A stretch of DNA of 64,000 nucleotides from Cytophagales bacterium (GTDB taxonomy: Bacteria > Bacteroidota > Bacteroidia > Cytophagales > 172606-1), in assembly GCA_030446715.1 (NCBI GenBank), contig JAUJMU010000007.1:62001-126000 (forward strand), written 5' to 3'. The stretch's first letter is position 1; each line of letters opens with the position of its first letter. This document shows positions 53,675 to 62,734 of the stretch, piece after piece. The notes under the pieces were generated by a model, which saw nothing but the letters and a program-made list of their open reading frames with translations, searched no databases and was not told where the DNA came from. The position numbers and the translations under genes were made by a program.

Positions 53675-54718
53675 GTGGAAACCAACAAAAGGGTGACGGA
53701 AAAATTTACTTATACTTTTCGGGTCAAGTGGACGGCGCTGATGGGGGCATTGTCCTTTGGGATACTGGTGCCTACGTTTTTCATCCCCATGCAGCTGGGC
53801 TCTCAGGAGCACCTGCATTCGGTCATCGTAGCTACCCTTACCACCTACGTGATCTGGGAGGGCAGCAAGCTGATCCAGGCGCTGGTGCTGTACTTCTTCC
53901 CCTGGGAAAGGAGCATCGGCAAACACCTGGCTTACGAGATAGGCAGTATTTTTGTGTTCTCCTCGCTGATGCTCATTATCGGCATTCTCACCTACAGCGG
54001 GCTGGTTTCTTCGGTGAATATTACTGTGGGCGTGGTGCTGCAAAACATCTTTGTATCTTTTCTGCTGGCCCTGCTGTTTATTGCATTCAACGAAGGCGCT
54101 TTCCTTTTTGCCAAATGGAAACAGTCGCTGCTGGAACAGGAAACGCTGCGCCAGGAAAACCTGATTGCCAGGGTGGAAAGCCTCAAGAAACAACTGGACC
54201 CCCATTTTCTCTTCAACAGCCTGAGCGTGCTGAGCGGAGTGGTATACAAAGATCCCGTACTGGCCGACCATTACATCAACCGGCTGGCGCAGGTGTACCG
54301 GTATGTGCTGGAACACAACGACGAAAAGCAGGTGCCCCTGAAAAAGGAAATTGCCATGGTGGAAGCGTATTGTTTTCTGCTCAACGTCCGGTTTTACAAC
54401 AAAGTGATGCTGGACGTACAGCTGGAAGATATGTCGGCATGGGTGCTTCCTATGTCGGTACAGCTGCTGGTTGAAAATGCCATCAAGCACAATCACATTT
54501 CAGAAAATCAGCCGCTGAAACTGCGCATTTATTCATCGGAAGAAATCCTTTGGGTCGAGAACCGTCTGAATATCAAGTATTCACGCGATAAATCTACCGG
54601 CATCGGGCTGCGCAACCTTGAAGCAAGGTATAAATACGTAACCGGCAAGCCCATTGTCATGGAAAACGACGGGGAAGTATTCCGGGTAGGCTTGCCCCGC
54701 ATTACTGAAGACCTATGA
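53675..54718 (+). CDS. LytS-type sensor histidine kinase
   Basis: 347 residues. About four TM helices in residues 15-150, then the His-kinase dimerisation motif KKQLDPHFLFNSLSVLSGVV with the phospho-acceptor His, and an ATPase domain (VENAIKHNHI, STGIGLRNLEARY). It overlaps the response regulator gene by 4 bases. Confidence 0.9.
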   Translation: METNKRVTEKFTYTFRVKWTALMGALSFGILVPTFFIPMQLGSQEHLHSVIVATLTTYVIWEGSKLIQALVLYFFPWERSIGKHLAYEIGSIFVFSSLMLIIGILTYSGLVSSVNITVGVVLQNIFVSFLLALLFIAFNEGAFLFAKWKQSLLEQETLRQENLIARVESLKKQLDPHFLFNSLSVLSGVVYKDPVLADHYINRLAQVYRYVLEHNDEKQVPLKKEIAMVEAYCFLLNVRFYNKVMLDVQLEDMSAWVLPMSVQLLVENAIKHNHISENQPLKLRIYSSEEILWVENRLNIKYSRDKSTGIGLRNLEARYKYVTGKPIVMENDGEVFRVGLPRITEDL

Positions 54719-55461
54719 AAATAGTAATCATTGAGGATGAGTTTTTTTCGGCCGAAAAGCTGAGTTTCCTGCTCCGGAAGATTAACCCCCGGATCGAGGT
54801 GATGGCCATTCTGCCCTCCGTGGAAAAATGCCTCGGGTGGTTCCGCAACAATCCGGAGCCGGACCTGATTTTTTCGGACATTCAGCTGGAAGACAAGGAG
54901 AGTTTTGAACTCTTCCGCCAGCTCCCCATCGAGGCGCCCATCATTTATACCACCGCCTACAGCAACTACGCCCTGCAGGCCTTCAAGCAGAACAGCATTG
55001 ATTACCTGCTCAAACCCATTGATCCCGACGAGTTGCAGGCTGCCCTCAAAAAATACGAAGACCAGACCTACCGGCTGGGGAAAAAAGGGCTGCGGTTTAC
55101 GCCCGAAAAGCCCAGGGAAGAATTCAGGGAACGTTTTCTGGTCAAGAAGGGCAACAGCCTTTCAGTGGTCAGGATTTCGGAAGTTGCCTATTTCAAGAGT
55201 GACCAGAAGCTGAGCTTTCTGATCACCTTTGACAACGGGCGGTACATCATCGAATCCACCCTCGACCAGCTCACCGACCAGGTAGACGCCCGAAAATTTA
55301 ACCGCATCAGCCGCAACCGCCTGATTTCCCTCGACTGCATCCGCAAGATTCACCACCACTTCAACGGCCGCCTCCGGCTGGAACTGGACCCTCCCGAAGA
55401 GGAGGAGGTATTCGTAAGTCGCGAAAGAGTGCAAACATTCAAGGACTGGCTAAATAGTTAA
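54715..55461 (+). CDS. LytTR-family response regulator
   Basis: 248 residues. Receiver domain with Asp55 (LIFSDIQLED), TTAYSNYALQAFKQNSIDYL, then a LytTR DNA-binding domain (FLVKKGNSLSVVRISEVAYF, FNRISRNRLISLDCIRKI). Pairs with the kinase in the same operon. Confidence 0.92.
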   Translation: MKIVIIEDEFFSAEKLSFLLRKINPRIEVMAILPSVEKCLGWFRNNPEPDLIFSDIQLEDKESFELFRQLPIEAPIIYTTAYSNYALQAFKQNSIDYLLKPIDPDELQAALKKYEDQTYRLGKKGLRFTPEKPREEFRERFLVKKGNSLSVVRISEVAYFKSDQKLSFLITFDNGRYIIESTLDQLTDQVDARKFNRISRNRLISLDCIRKIHHHFNGRLRLELDPPEEEEVFVSRERVQTFKDWLNS

Positions 55462-55819
55462 TTACGAATTACGAATGGGGAATTTCATCTGTTCGGTTTA
55501 TAGTTGATATAGCATAAATACCTGATCTGTGGTTACACTTCCCCTATAACCCGCAGGGTTTCCAAACCTTGCGGGTCCGGTATCACAACCAATATACTAT
55601 TGCTATATTTGGGTATTGACATCATTCGTACTCTCAGCAATGGGACTGAAGGTCACAGTCTATTCCCTCTCATTTTGACCATAACCGCGATCTGCAATTA
55701 GTAATTACCTAACTGTTCAGTCAGAAAGTTGTGCAGGTCGTCGGTGGATATCAACAGGTCGTCCTTTTTTGCTCGCTTTAATGAGCCGCAGCGCGGATAT
55801 TTGCACAAAACATTAAGCT
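55462..55819. other. Intergenic region
   Basis: No gene. Contains the hairpin at 55549 and a TATTTG box at about 55799 that could serve the desaturase gene. Confidence 0.45.
55549..55576. terminator. Hairpin between the two-component genes and the desaturase
   Basis: ACCCGCAGGGTTT, CC, AAACCTTGCGGGT: a 13-bp stem with one mismatch. This is a recurrent intergenic form in Bacteroidota. No T-run. Confidence 0.55.
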
Positions 55820-56602
55820 ATGATCGCTATCCTTATATTCTTCGCGGTTCACTGGTACGGGTCATTGTTCTTCCAGACCTTTTTCCTGCACCGCTACGCC
55901 GCCCATGGTGCATTTACCATGTCCAGGACCTGGGAGAAGATCTTCTTCGTGCTGACGTTCATCTTTCAGGGCTCCAATTACCTGAGTGCCTACGCGTACG
56001 GCGTCATGCACCGTATGCACCACGCCTTTGCCGATACGGAAGAAGACCCGCATTCCCCCAGGTACAGCACGGGCATATTTGATATGATGTGGAAAACCTA
56101 TACTTTCTACAACGCTATCCGCACCCGCAAGGCAGAGGTAGACCCTAAGTTTACGGCAAACGTACCTGACTGGAAGTCTTTTGATGACTTTGCCTCCCAG
56201 CGTTGGGTAAGGCTTGTCTGGGGAACGCTGTACAGCCTGTTCTACATTTATTTTGCGCCAAATTTGTTCTGGTTCCTGCTGCTGCCGGTTCACTTCCTGA
56301 TGTCTCCCGTTCATGGTGCCATCATCAACTGGTTTGCCCACAAGATCGGTTATATCACGTTCAGGGTGAAGGACACTTCCCGCAACCTGATGCCGGTGGA
56401 TATTTTTATGATGGGTGAAGGTTTTCACAACAACCACCACACCTACGGCAACCGCGCCAACTTCGCCTTCAAGTGGTACGAAATTGACCCGGCTTACCAG
56501 GTAATCAAATTGTTTAATCTGCTGGGAATTATCAGACTGCCAAAGGAAAAAGCCCATGCTACAGTGACCCTGAAAAAGCGGGAACTGCGGAAAGCTGCCT
56601 GA
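55820..56602 (+). CDS. Fatty acid (acyl) desaturase
   Basis: 260 residues. The three His boxes of membrane desaturases: HRYAAHGAF, HRMHHAFADTEED and HNNHHTYGN, which hold the di-iron centre. Four TM helices (FFLLPVHFLMSPV etc.). Introduces a double bond, most likely delta-9, into acyl chains. Confidence 0.88.
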   Translation: MIAILIFFAVHWYGSLFFQTFFLHRYAAHGAFTMSRTWEKIFFVLTFIFQGSNYLSAYAYGVMHRMHHAFADTEEDPHSPRYSTGIFDMMWKTYTFYNAIRTRKAEVDPKFTANVPDWKSFDDFASQRWVRLVWGTLYSLFYIYFAPNLFWFLLLPVHFLMSPVHGAIINWFAHKIGYITFRVKDTSRNLMPVDIFMMGEGFHNNHHTYGNRANFAFKWYEIDPAYQVIKLFNLLGIIRLPKEKAHATVTLKKRELRKAA

Positions 56603-56673
56603 GAAATAGTAGTGAGACGGGAGATTGGAGACCCAGGACAAACAGGCTGAGGCTTCCGGAAAAGGTTAAAGTT

Positions 56674-56894
56674 ATACTACGGTACATTCCGGCAAGGGAC
56701 CTCACCCCCCGGCCCCCTCTCCCTGGGAGAGGGGGAGCCACAGCGGCGTTTTTCTCCCCTTTCCCCGGGAGCTATGATCAGAACATTTTTTTGACCAATT
56801 GTAAATCAGATCGTTGTGACTCCCCTCTCCCAGGGAGAGGGGTTGGGGGTGAGGTCCCTGAAGAGGCAGAAACTGGTACATGTACCGTAGTATG
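56674..56894. mobile_element. MITE-like element with inverted ends and target duplication
   Basis: ATACTACGGTACAT (56674-56687) and its exact reverse complement (56880-56893) bound a segment whose halves also carry inverted GGGACCTCACCCCC blocks and CCCTCTCCCTGGGAGAGGG-like palindromes. GGTTAAAGTT occurs just outside both ends (56664-56673 and 56895-56904), as a 10-base target duplication would. No ORF inside. It lies past the desaturase stop. Confidence 0.75.
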
Positions 56895-56927
56895 GGTTAA
56901 AGTTTAAATTTTGGTTGTAATCGCATT

Positions 56928-56962
56928 AAAAAGCCTGAAGGTCAGATACCTTCAGGCTTTTT
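56928..56962. terminator. Bidirectional terminator
   Basis: GCCTGAAGGT...ACCTTCAGGC (56933-56957) with A-run before and T-run after. It serves the minus-strand hydrolase gene and probably the desaturase. Confidence 0.85.
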
Positions 56963-56982
56963 ATATTTAGTGATGGAAGCTT

Positions 56983-58089
56983 TTACTTCTTCCTGTACTT
57001 TTTGAAAAAATCCGGGTGCAGTTTCAGTCCCTCGTAGAAGAAAAAAACCTCTCCCTTTACGCCGTTTTTGCGGTTTGCCTCAATCATGCCGGAAAGCATT
57101 TGGGGAGAAGGCGTATAGTTATCCACTTTGAGCAATACGCCGGGGTAAAACTTATCCAGCTGGCCGGTGGGCATAAATTTGAGGTTGTCTTCCAGGGTTT
57201 TGGTATAGGCGTCGAGTTTGTAGCGGTACACCTGCGGGAAAATATAATCCACCCAGCCGTTCTTTACCCAGGTGGGCCAGTCCTGCAGGTATTCTTCCTT
57301 GCTCCACGGGAAAATACTCGGTGCCATGGTAACCAGCATACCGGGTTTGGCGGTCTTCACTTCCTTGTACAGCCGGCCCATAAACACGTTCAGCAGATCA
57401 GCCCGGAAGGTAAGCCAGCCGGGGTCTTTGTAATCGTGGGGAGGCGTCTTCCCCTGGTGTGCCTGCTTGTAAAGGCCAACGGTGTATTCGTCGTAGCCGG
57501 CCGTGGAAGGACTGGCCGGCAGCCGGTCATCGCCCTGGATGCCGTCAACGTCGTATTTGCGTACCACTTCCATCACCAGCGAAAGCACAAAATCCTGCAC
57601 TTCCGGGTGGAAGGCGTTCATCCATTCAAAGCCGTTTTTCTTCACCAGATTGCCGTCGCGGTCAATGGCCTTCCAGTGCGGGTGCTTTCGCAGAATCTCG
57701 CCGCCATCTTCCTGGTACGAGGAGGAGAAGCCGAACTCAAACCACGCGTGTACTTTGATGTTTTTCCTGTGGGCTTCTTCGATCAGTTCCTGCAACGGGT
57801 CGCGGCCGGCAAACCGCTCCATGATCGGTACGCCAAATTCGTGCTGCATGACCTGGCTCGGATACAGCGTACGGGCCCGGTTCCAGGTAACCACGTAAAT
57901 GTTGTTGATGCCGCTTTCGGCGCAAAGCTTCACCGCGGCCCGGAGGTTTTCGCGGGAGTCCATAGCCTGACTGGCTATGTTGGTAAGCCACACGCCTTTG
58001 ACCGGGGCAGGACTTGAAGTTTTGGTCTGGGCATCGGCCCACTGGCAACCAGCCAGCAAAAGGACAAGAAGAAAACGAATTGTAGTCAC
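56983..58089 (-). CDS. GHL10-type glycoside hydrolase-like lipoprotein
   Basis: 368 residues from GTG 58089 (VTTIRFLLVLLLAGC), a lipobox LLAGC; the ATG at 58212 would translate the repeat at 58120. The TIM-barrel body shows NLRAAVKLCAESGINNIYVV, HAWFEFGFSSSYQEDGG, KYDVDGIQGDDRLPASPSTA (likely acid residues) and WVDYIFPQVYRYKLDAYTKT. The family (also DUF187) is thought to act on glycans. Membrane-anchored, outer face. Confidence 0.8.
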   Translation of the reverse strand: MTTIRFLLVLLLAGCQWADAQTKTSSPAPVKGVWLTNIASQAMDSRENLRAAVKLCAESGINNIYVVTWNRARTLYPSQVMQHEFGVPIMERFAGRDPLQELIEEAHRKNIKVHAWFEFGFSSSYQEDGGEILRKHPHWKAIDRDGNLVKKNGFEWMNAFHPEVQDFVLSLVMEVVRKYDVDGIQGDDRLPASPSTAGYDEYTVGLYKQAHQGKTPPHDYKDPGWLTFRADLLNVFMGRLYKEVKTAKPGMLVTMAPSIFPWSKEEYLQDWPTWVKNGWVDYIFPQVYRYKLDAYTKTLEDNLKFMPTGQLDKFYPGVLLKVDNYTPSPQMLSGMIEANRKNGVKGEVFFFYEGLKLHPDFFKKYRKK

Positions 58090-58119
58090 TTGGAATTGTT
58101 GTTGCTGACTTTTATTGCA

Positions 58120-58170
58120 GGAATGGTTGGATGATTGAATTGCTGAATTGGTTAACTGTTGAATTGTTGA
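58120..58170. repeat. AATTG-type intergenic repeat
   Basis: GGTTGGATGATTGAATTGCT, GAATTGGTTAACTGTTGAAT: the pattern seen at 43042. Confidence 0.45.
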
Positions 58171-58204
58171 AGGCTCAGAAAATGACCGGTCAGCCATATA
58201 ACAA

Positions 58205-59404
58205 TTAACCATTATCTGCTATCTGAATTTTTGTGCCTGGATTTTCCTGCGGCAGCTTTTCCAGCGTCTGCCAGACCTGGTACAGGGCCCGCGGAATGTG
58301 GAAGCATCCTTTCCACTTGCCCCCCTTCAGGGGCAGCAGGACTTCGCCGCGCCGGTTGAGGTACCCAAACCATTCCCCGTACGACTGGTCGCGGAAATGT
58401 TTCCAGGTATACTCATGTACGCGGTCAAACCACTGGCGGCATTCTTCGCGGCCCGTGAGCTGATAAGCCTTAGCCAGACACACCAGCGTTTCTACGTGTA
58501 CCCACCAGAGCTTCTGATCCCACTCCAGTTGCTGCGGCGGGTGGCCCTTGCAGTCCATGAAATAAAGAATGCCGCCGAATTCCTCGTCCCAGCCGTATTG
58601 AATCGTATGCAGGGCAATGTCCGTTGCCTTTTCGATCAGCTTCCGGTCGCCCAGCCGCACACCGAGGTCCATGATAAACCACATGGCCTCAATGCTGTGA
58701 CCAGGGTTGAGCAGCCGCCCTTCGAAGGAGTCAGAAAAAGAGCCGTCTTCGTACACGTTTTCCAGAATCAGCCCAAGGTCCTGCTGGTAAAACACCTCCA
58801 TCACCTCGTGGAGCACTTCGGAGATCAGCCGGTCTACGACTTGCTTATCCAGAATGTGCTCCAGTTCCAGCGACAGGTTGCAGAGAATCATCGGGAGGGC
58901 GAAGTTTTTCAGATTACGGGTATCCGGAAATGCCTTGCTGTACTTTCCTTTCGGGTTGTGCCGCCGTTCCAGAATCTTGCCGAAGGTGGTACGGGCAATG
59001 TCGGTGTAGTGGTCATTGCGCTGCACCTTACTGAGTACCCCGAAGCCCATTGCTGCAAAACAATCGGAGAAGATATTGTACGGCTGCACGAGTGGTTTAC
59101 CCTCCCGGGTGAGGGAGAAGTACCAGTCGCCATCCGCATCGCGGCCGTGCTGCTCAAGGAACCGGGCACCGTGCAGGGCCATTTCCAGCCATTCCTGCCG
59201 CCGTTCGACCTTGTCGCAGAGCATCGAGAACAGCCAGACTTCCCGGCCCTGCAGCCAGGTAAATTTATCCGTGTCATAAACTTTGCCGTACTGACCGAGG
59301 CAGGTAAAGTAGCCGCCGTGTTCGCGGTCCCGGGAATGCTGCATCCAGAACGGAATGATGTTTTGGAGGAGTTCCTGTTTGTATAGCTCTGCGTACTGTT
59401 TCAT
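58205..59404 (-). CDS. AGE-family (N-acylglucosamine 2-epimerase-type) epimerase
   Basis: 399 residues, an (alpha/alpha)6 barrel: HSRDREHGGYFTCLGQYGKV, QGREVWLFSMLCDKVERRQE, NPGHSIEAMWFIMDLGVRLG (His catalytic region), DQKLWWVHVETLVCLAKAYQ. Interconverts epimers of N-acylglucosamine, cellobiose or mannose-type sugars; substrate undecided. Confidence 0.88.
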   Translation of the reverse strand: MKQYAELYKQELLQNIIPFWMQHSRDREHGGYFTCLGQYGKVYDTDKFTWLQGREVWLFSMLCDKVERRQEWLEMALHGARFLEQHGRDADGDWYFSLTREGKPLVQPYNIFSDCFAAMGFGVLSKVQRNDHYTDIARTTFGKILERRHNPKGKYSKAFPDTRNLKNFALPMILCNLSLELEHILDKQVVDRLISEVLHEVMEVFYQQDLGLILENVYEDGSFSDSFEGRLLNPGHSIEAMWFIMDLGVRLGDRKLIEKATDIALHTIQYGWDEEFGGILYFMDCKGHPPQQLEWDQKLWWVHVETLVCLAKAYQLTGREECRQWFDRVHEYTWKHFRDQSYGEWFGYLNRRGEVLLPLKGGKWKGCFHIPRALYQVWQTLEKLPQENPGTKIQIADNG

Positions 59405-59524
59405 GGTTAGCTGTTAGCTTGTTAGCGATTGGCTGTTAGCTTTTGGGTATGGCGAAAAAAGGGATGAAAATTATCTCTGTCTGCTTTAATGAGCCCCGGA
59501 CCCGTATGGCCCCGGACAAAATTT

Positions 59525-60469
59525 TCAATTGTCAATTTTCAATTGATCCAGGTATTCGCGGTAGCGGTTGTACAGGTGGCCCGCCTGCGGGTAGGCCGAC
59601 TGCGGACTCATGAAGTGCGAAAATTCAAAAGTAATGGCCTTGTCATACCCGGCTTGCCTTGCTGCCTCCAGCTTGAGGCGCAGCTTTTCAAACTTAATGG
59701 GCAGGAACTTGACGGGCATGTCGCGGTCAAAGGATTCGGCGTTGGTCCAGCACTGCATGCCGTACCGGTCGGCTATCCGTTTGTTCACCGCAAAGAAGTC
59801 CGGCAGTTCGTGGTAATCAACATGGCCGTCCTGAAAGGCAACCGCATCCACCGCCCCCTGCACCCCGGCAAAAATTTCACTCCACTCTTCTTCGTGCTCC
59901 CGCAGCGAAACGGAATCTTCTTTGGACAATCCGGAGGAGGCCGCCATTACCGCTTTTTTGCCGTCAATCCACGGAGAGATCAGGGTGGGCAGGCCGCCGC
60001 TTACCTCCTTGCACTGCATGCCCAGCGTCCGGAAGGCCTCCGTGGCCCCTTTGGTGCGGCGGCTGATTTCGGTGCTCAGGTACCAGCCGCCGAAGCTCCG
60101 GTAGTGGCCGTACTTTTGCCAGACCTCGTCAATCACAAACCGGTTGGCGTCAATTTCGTGAGTCAGGTCGCCGGTGTCCCAGTAGTGGCCGCTGTCGTAG
60201 AGGCCGAAGTAAAAGGTCATGCCGTGCTTACCGGCCAGTTGCAGGAACATTTCCACCAGATCAACCGGCGGGGCGTAGCAGCCAAACTTTTTCTGAAGGC
60301 AGGCCGACGGGTACGTGATAAACCGCCGGTAGCCACTGCGGATCAGGATCACCGTGTCAATGCCAACGGCCTTCATGTGCCCGAAATCCTGATCCCACTC
60401 GGCCCGTCCCCAGTTCTGGTGCGGAATGTCGTGGGAGATTTCGTCGAGGAACGTGCCGGTAATCTTCAT
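59525..60469 (-). CDS. DUF4434 protein
   Basis: 314 residues: GTFLDEISHDIPHQNWG, IDTVILIRSGYRRFITYPSA, FGGWYLSTEISRRTKGATEA, KAITFEFSHFMSPQSAYPQA. DUF4434 proteins have a TIM-barrel look and often sit in glycan loci with AGE enzymes; activity unknown. Confidence 0.8.
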   Translation of the reverse strand: MKITGTFLDEISHDIPHQNWGRAEWDQDFGHMKAVGIDTVILIRSGYRRFITYPSACLQKKFGCYAPPVDLVEMFLQLAGKHGMTFYFGLYDSGHYWDTGDLTHEIDANRFVIDEVWQKYGHYRSFGGWYLSTEISRRTKGATEAFRTLGMQCKEVSGGLPTLISPWIDGKKAVMAASSGLSKEDSVSLREHEEEWSEIFAGVQGAVDAVAFQDGHVDYHELPDFFAVNKRIADRYGMQCWTNAESFDRDMPVKFLPIKFEKLRLKLEAARQAGYDKAITFEFSHFMSPQSAYPQAGHLYNRYREYLDQLKIDN

Positions 60470-60536
60470 AGGTGCACTTAAACATTTAAGCTGGTCTGAC
60501 AGAGGTCCCTTACCCTTTCAGCTTACCCTTTACTTG

Positions 60537-60632
60537 CTGTCATTCCCGGAGGGAATCTTTTCAAAACAGGCTAAGAGCAATGGATCTCAACAAGATCAGC
60601 TTCGCTGAGAGAGTTCCCTCCGGGAATGACAG
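60537..60632. repeat. MITE-like inverted repeat
   Basis: CTGTCATTCCCGGAGGGAA (60537-60555) and its exact reverse complement (60614-60632), 58 bases apart. No ORF between. A common intergenic element form. Confidence 0.7.
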
Positions 60633-60715
60633 TAAGCAGAGATATTTTTCTATTGGCTAACCCACTGTTGGCTCCTCCTTCCTTCAAGGAGGGGCCGGGG
60701 GTGGTCAGGAACCCC

Positions 60716-62614
60716 TCACCTCGCCACTGCTCCTTTTTCAGTCAATGCAGCGGAAGCATCCGGATTGGCGGTTTTTTCCCACTGCCGGTCGGCATCCGCA
60801 AGATGGTCCCACCAGTTTTTCTTCAGCCACCAGGTAGTCAGCGCCAGCAGACCGATCCAGAACAGCATCTGCCCGTTTTCCCGGATCATGAAATAGATCG
60901 GAATCACCACCTGCGCAAACTGCCACACGATACCGGCCAGAATGTTAACCGTATCGCGCCTGAGGTCTTTGTTCGGCACGAAAGCCGGGTCTTCCTGCAT
61001 GACTTCCCGCCTGATCGGCCCCCAGAAGCCCCACGGACGCGTCAGCTTATAAAAATTCTTCACCGCCTCCCGGTTCTCCAGCGGCGTCACGAAAGTACCG
61101 GTCAGGCAGCCCAGCATGGAGAAAGCCAGAATCAGGGGGAACACATAGATGTCCACAATTTCCGGAAATACGAACAGCTTGACCGTGGAAGCAATCAACC
61201 CGAACAGCATGCCCCAGAAATACCCCAGTCCGTTGAATCGCCACCAGATCCACTTGAGCATGTTGGCCGATACGTAGCCGCCGTACAGCGCCGAAGTGAT
61301 CCAGAGGGTGAGTTTATTCAGGGAAGCCGCATTGAAGCCGAAGATGATGCCCACCACCACCAGCATGATGGACGAGAGGATGCTGAGCCGGATGTATTTC
61401 CGCTGCGAAGCCGTGGGGTTGATGTATTTCTTGTAAATGTCGTTGACAATGTAAGCCGGGGCCGCATTCACAAAAGCCGAAAACGTACCCATGAATGCCG
61501 CCAGAAATCCAGCCAGCAGCACCCCCCGGAAGCCGGAGGGCACAAACTGATTGATGGCCAGCGGCAGGATCTTTTCAAAATCAAGGTTGGTGCCCATTTT
61601 ACTCATTTCGGGACTCAGGTACACCAGGGCCAGCACGGCGAACGCCGCCACCATCAGGTAACGAGGAATGTACATCACCCAGATTGTGCTGAAGCTCATC
61701 TTGGCGGCTTCGGAAGGGGTTCGGGCGGCCAGTACCCGCTGCATGTCGTAGCTGGGCACGGGTCCGGCCAGCGAGGCAAATATTCCCTTGAAGAGCATCA
61801 TCATGAACAGCGCCCCGAACAGGTCAAATCCGTCAGTGGCAATCTTGTCGTTTACGGCCGGCAGGGACGTGGCCGACCAGTCGAGGTCCAGCCGCCAGCC
61901 GAACAGGAGGTCTTTCCAGCCGGCCGGAATGGCGGCGTCTATCTGCTCCGCCGACACGGTGGTATAAGCAAAGTAGGCGATCACGAAGCAGGAAAAGGTC
62001 ATGATGAAAAACTGCAGGATTTCGGTGGCAACTACGCTGTACATGCCGCCTTTTACGGTGTAGACCGTGGTGATCAGGCAGACGATCAGGGCGTAAGACC
62101 GCTCCGACGACAGCAGGTACGACCCGATCTGCAGGCTCAGGTCCCAGGGCAGAATAGAAGTGCAGTACTTGCCGATGCCTTCAAAAAAATACGCAATGAA
62201 GCCGATCACGCTGACCACGGCAAAAATTACGATGATGATGTGCGAAAGCCTCGCGCCTTTTCCTTCACCGAAGCGGAACGTAATCCACTGGGCGCCGGTC
62301 ATGGCGTTGGAGCGGCGCATCCAGATGGCGAGGTACACGAAAATGAACACCTGATTCCAGACGGGCCACAGCCACGGTATCCAGGCGCTTTTGAGGCCGT
62401 AAATAAATAGAATACTCACCGTCCACATGGTGCCCGAGATGTCGAACATTCCGGAGGCATTGCTGAGGCCCAGGTAATACCACTTCAGCTGGTTGCCGCC
62501 CAGAAAATAGGACTGCAGGTCTTTGGAGGCTTTACGGGAAATGTAAAAACCCAGAAACAGAATCCCGGCAAGGTAAAGGAAGATAATCGTAATGTCGAGT
62601 ACGCTGATGTTCAC
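60716..62614 (-). CDS. Sodium:solute symporter (SSS family)
   Basis: 632 residues, about 14 TM helices: NISVLDITIIFLYLAGILFL, SYFLGGNQLKWYYLGLSNAS, KGIFASLAGPVPSYDMQRVL, GVLLAGFLAAFMGTFSAFVN. Imports a sugar or organic acid with Na+. With AGE epimerase and GHL10 this makes a sugar-use cluster. The C-terminus is soluble. Confidence 0.92.
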   Translation of the reverse strand: MNISVLDITIIFLYLAGILFLGFYISRKASKDLQSYFLGGNQLKWYYLGLSNASGMFDISGTMWTVSILFIYGLKSAWIPWLWPVWNQVFIFVYLAIWMRRSNAMTGAQWITFRFGEGKGARLSHIIIVIFAVVSVIGFIAYFFEGIGKYCTSILPWDLSLQIGSYLLSSERSYALIVCLITTVYTVKGGMYSVVATEILQFFIMTFSCFVIAYFAYTTVSAEQIDAAIPAGWKDLLFGWRLDLDWSATSLPAVNDKIATDGFDLFGALFMMMLFKGIFASLAGPVPSYDMQRVLAARTPSEAAKMSFSTIWVMYIPRYLMVAAFAVLALVYLSPEMSKMGTNLDFEKILPLAINQFVPSGFRGVLLAGFLAAFMGTFSAFVNAAPAYIVNDIYKKYINPTASQRKYIRLSILSSIMLVVVGIIFGFNAASLNKLTLWITSALYGGYVSANMLKWIWWRFNGLGYFWGMLFGLIASTVKLFVFPEIVDIYVFPLILAFSMLGCLTGTFVTPLENREAVKNFYKLTRPWGFWGPIRREVMQEDPAFVPNKDLRRDTVNILAGIVWQFAQVVIPIYFMIRENGQMLFWIGLLALTTWWLKKNWWDHLADADRQWEKTANPDASAALTEKGAVAR

Positions 62615-62734
62615 CGGACCGCGGGAGTAAAAGGTAGGTTATTCGCAAAAAAGTGATTTTATTCCGCCAGGAAAAGAAACGGCAGATAATAAAAGGGCAG
62701 GCAAACCTTTCCGGCTGCCTGCCCTCCTGTTTCG

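Noticed and set aside
53531-54496. Minus-strand ORF of 321 codons
   Set aside because: It lies opposite the histidine kinase gene, has no domain, and is rich in His/Gln as antisense shadows are.
57016-60481. Long plus-strand ORFs at 57016, 58298 and 59489
   Set aside because: Each lies opposite a clear gene (GHL10, AGE, DUF4434) and has no recognisable motifs.
60626-62410. Plus-strand ORF of 594 codons
   Set aside because: Antisense of the sodium symporter; rich in His, Gln, Arg and Pro with no family.
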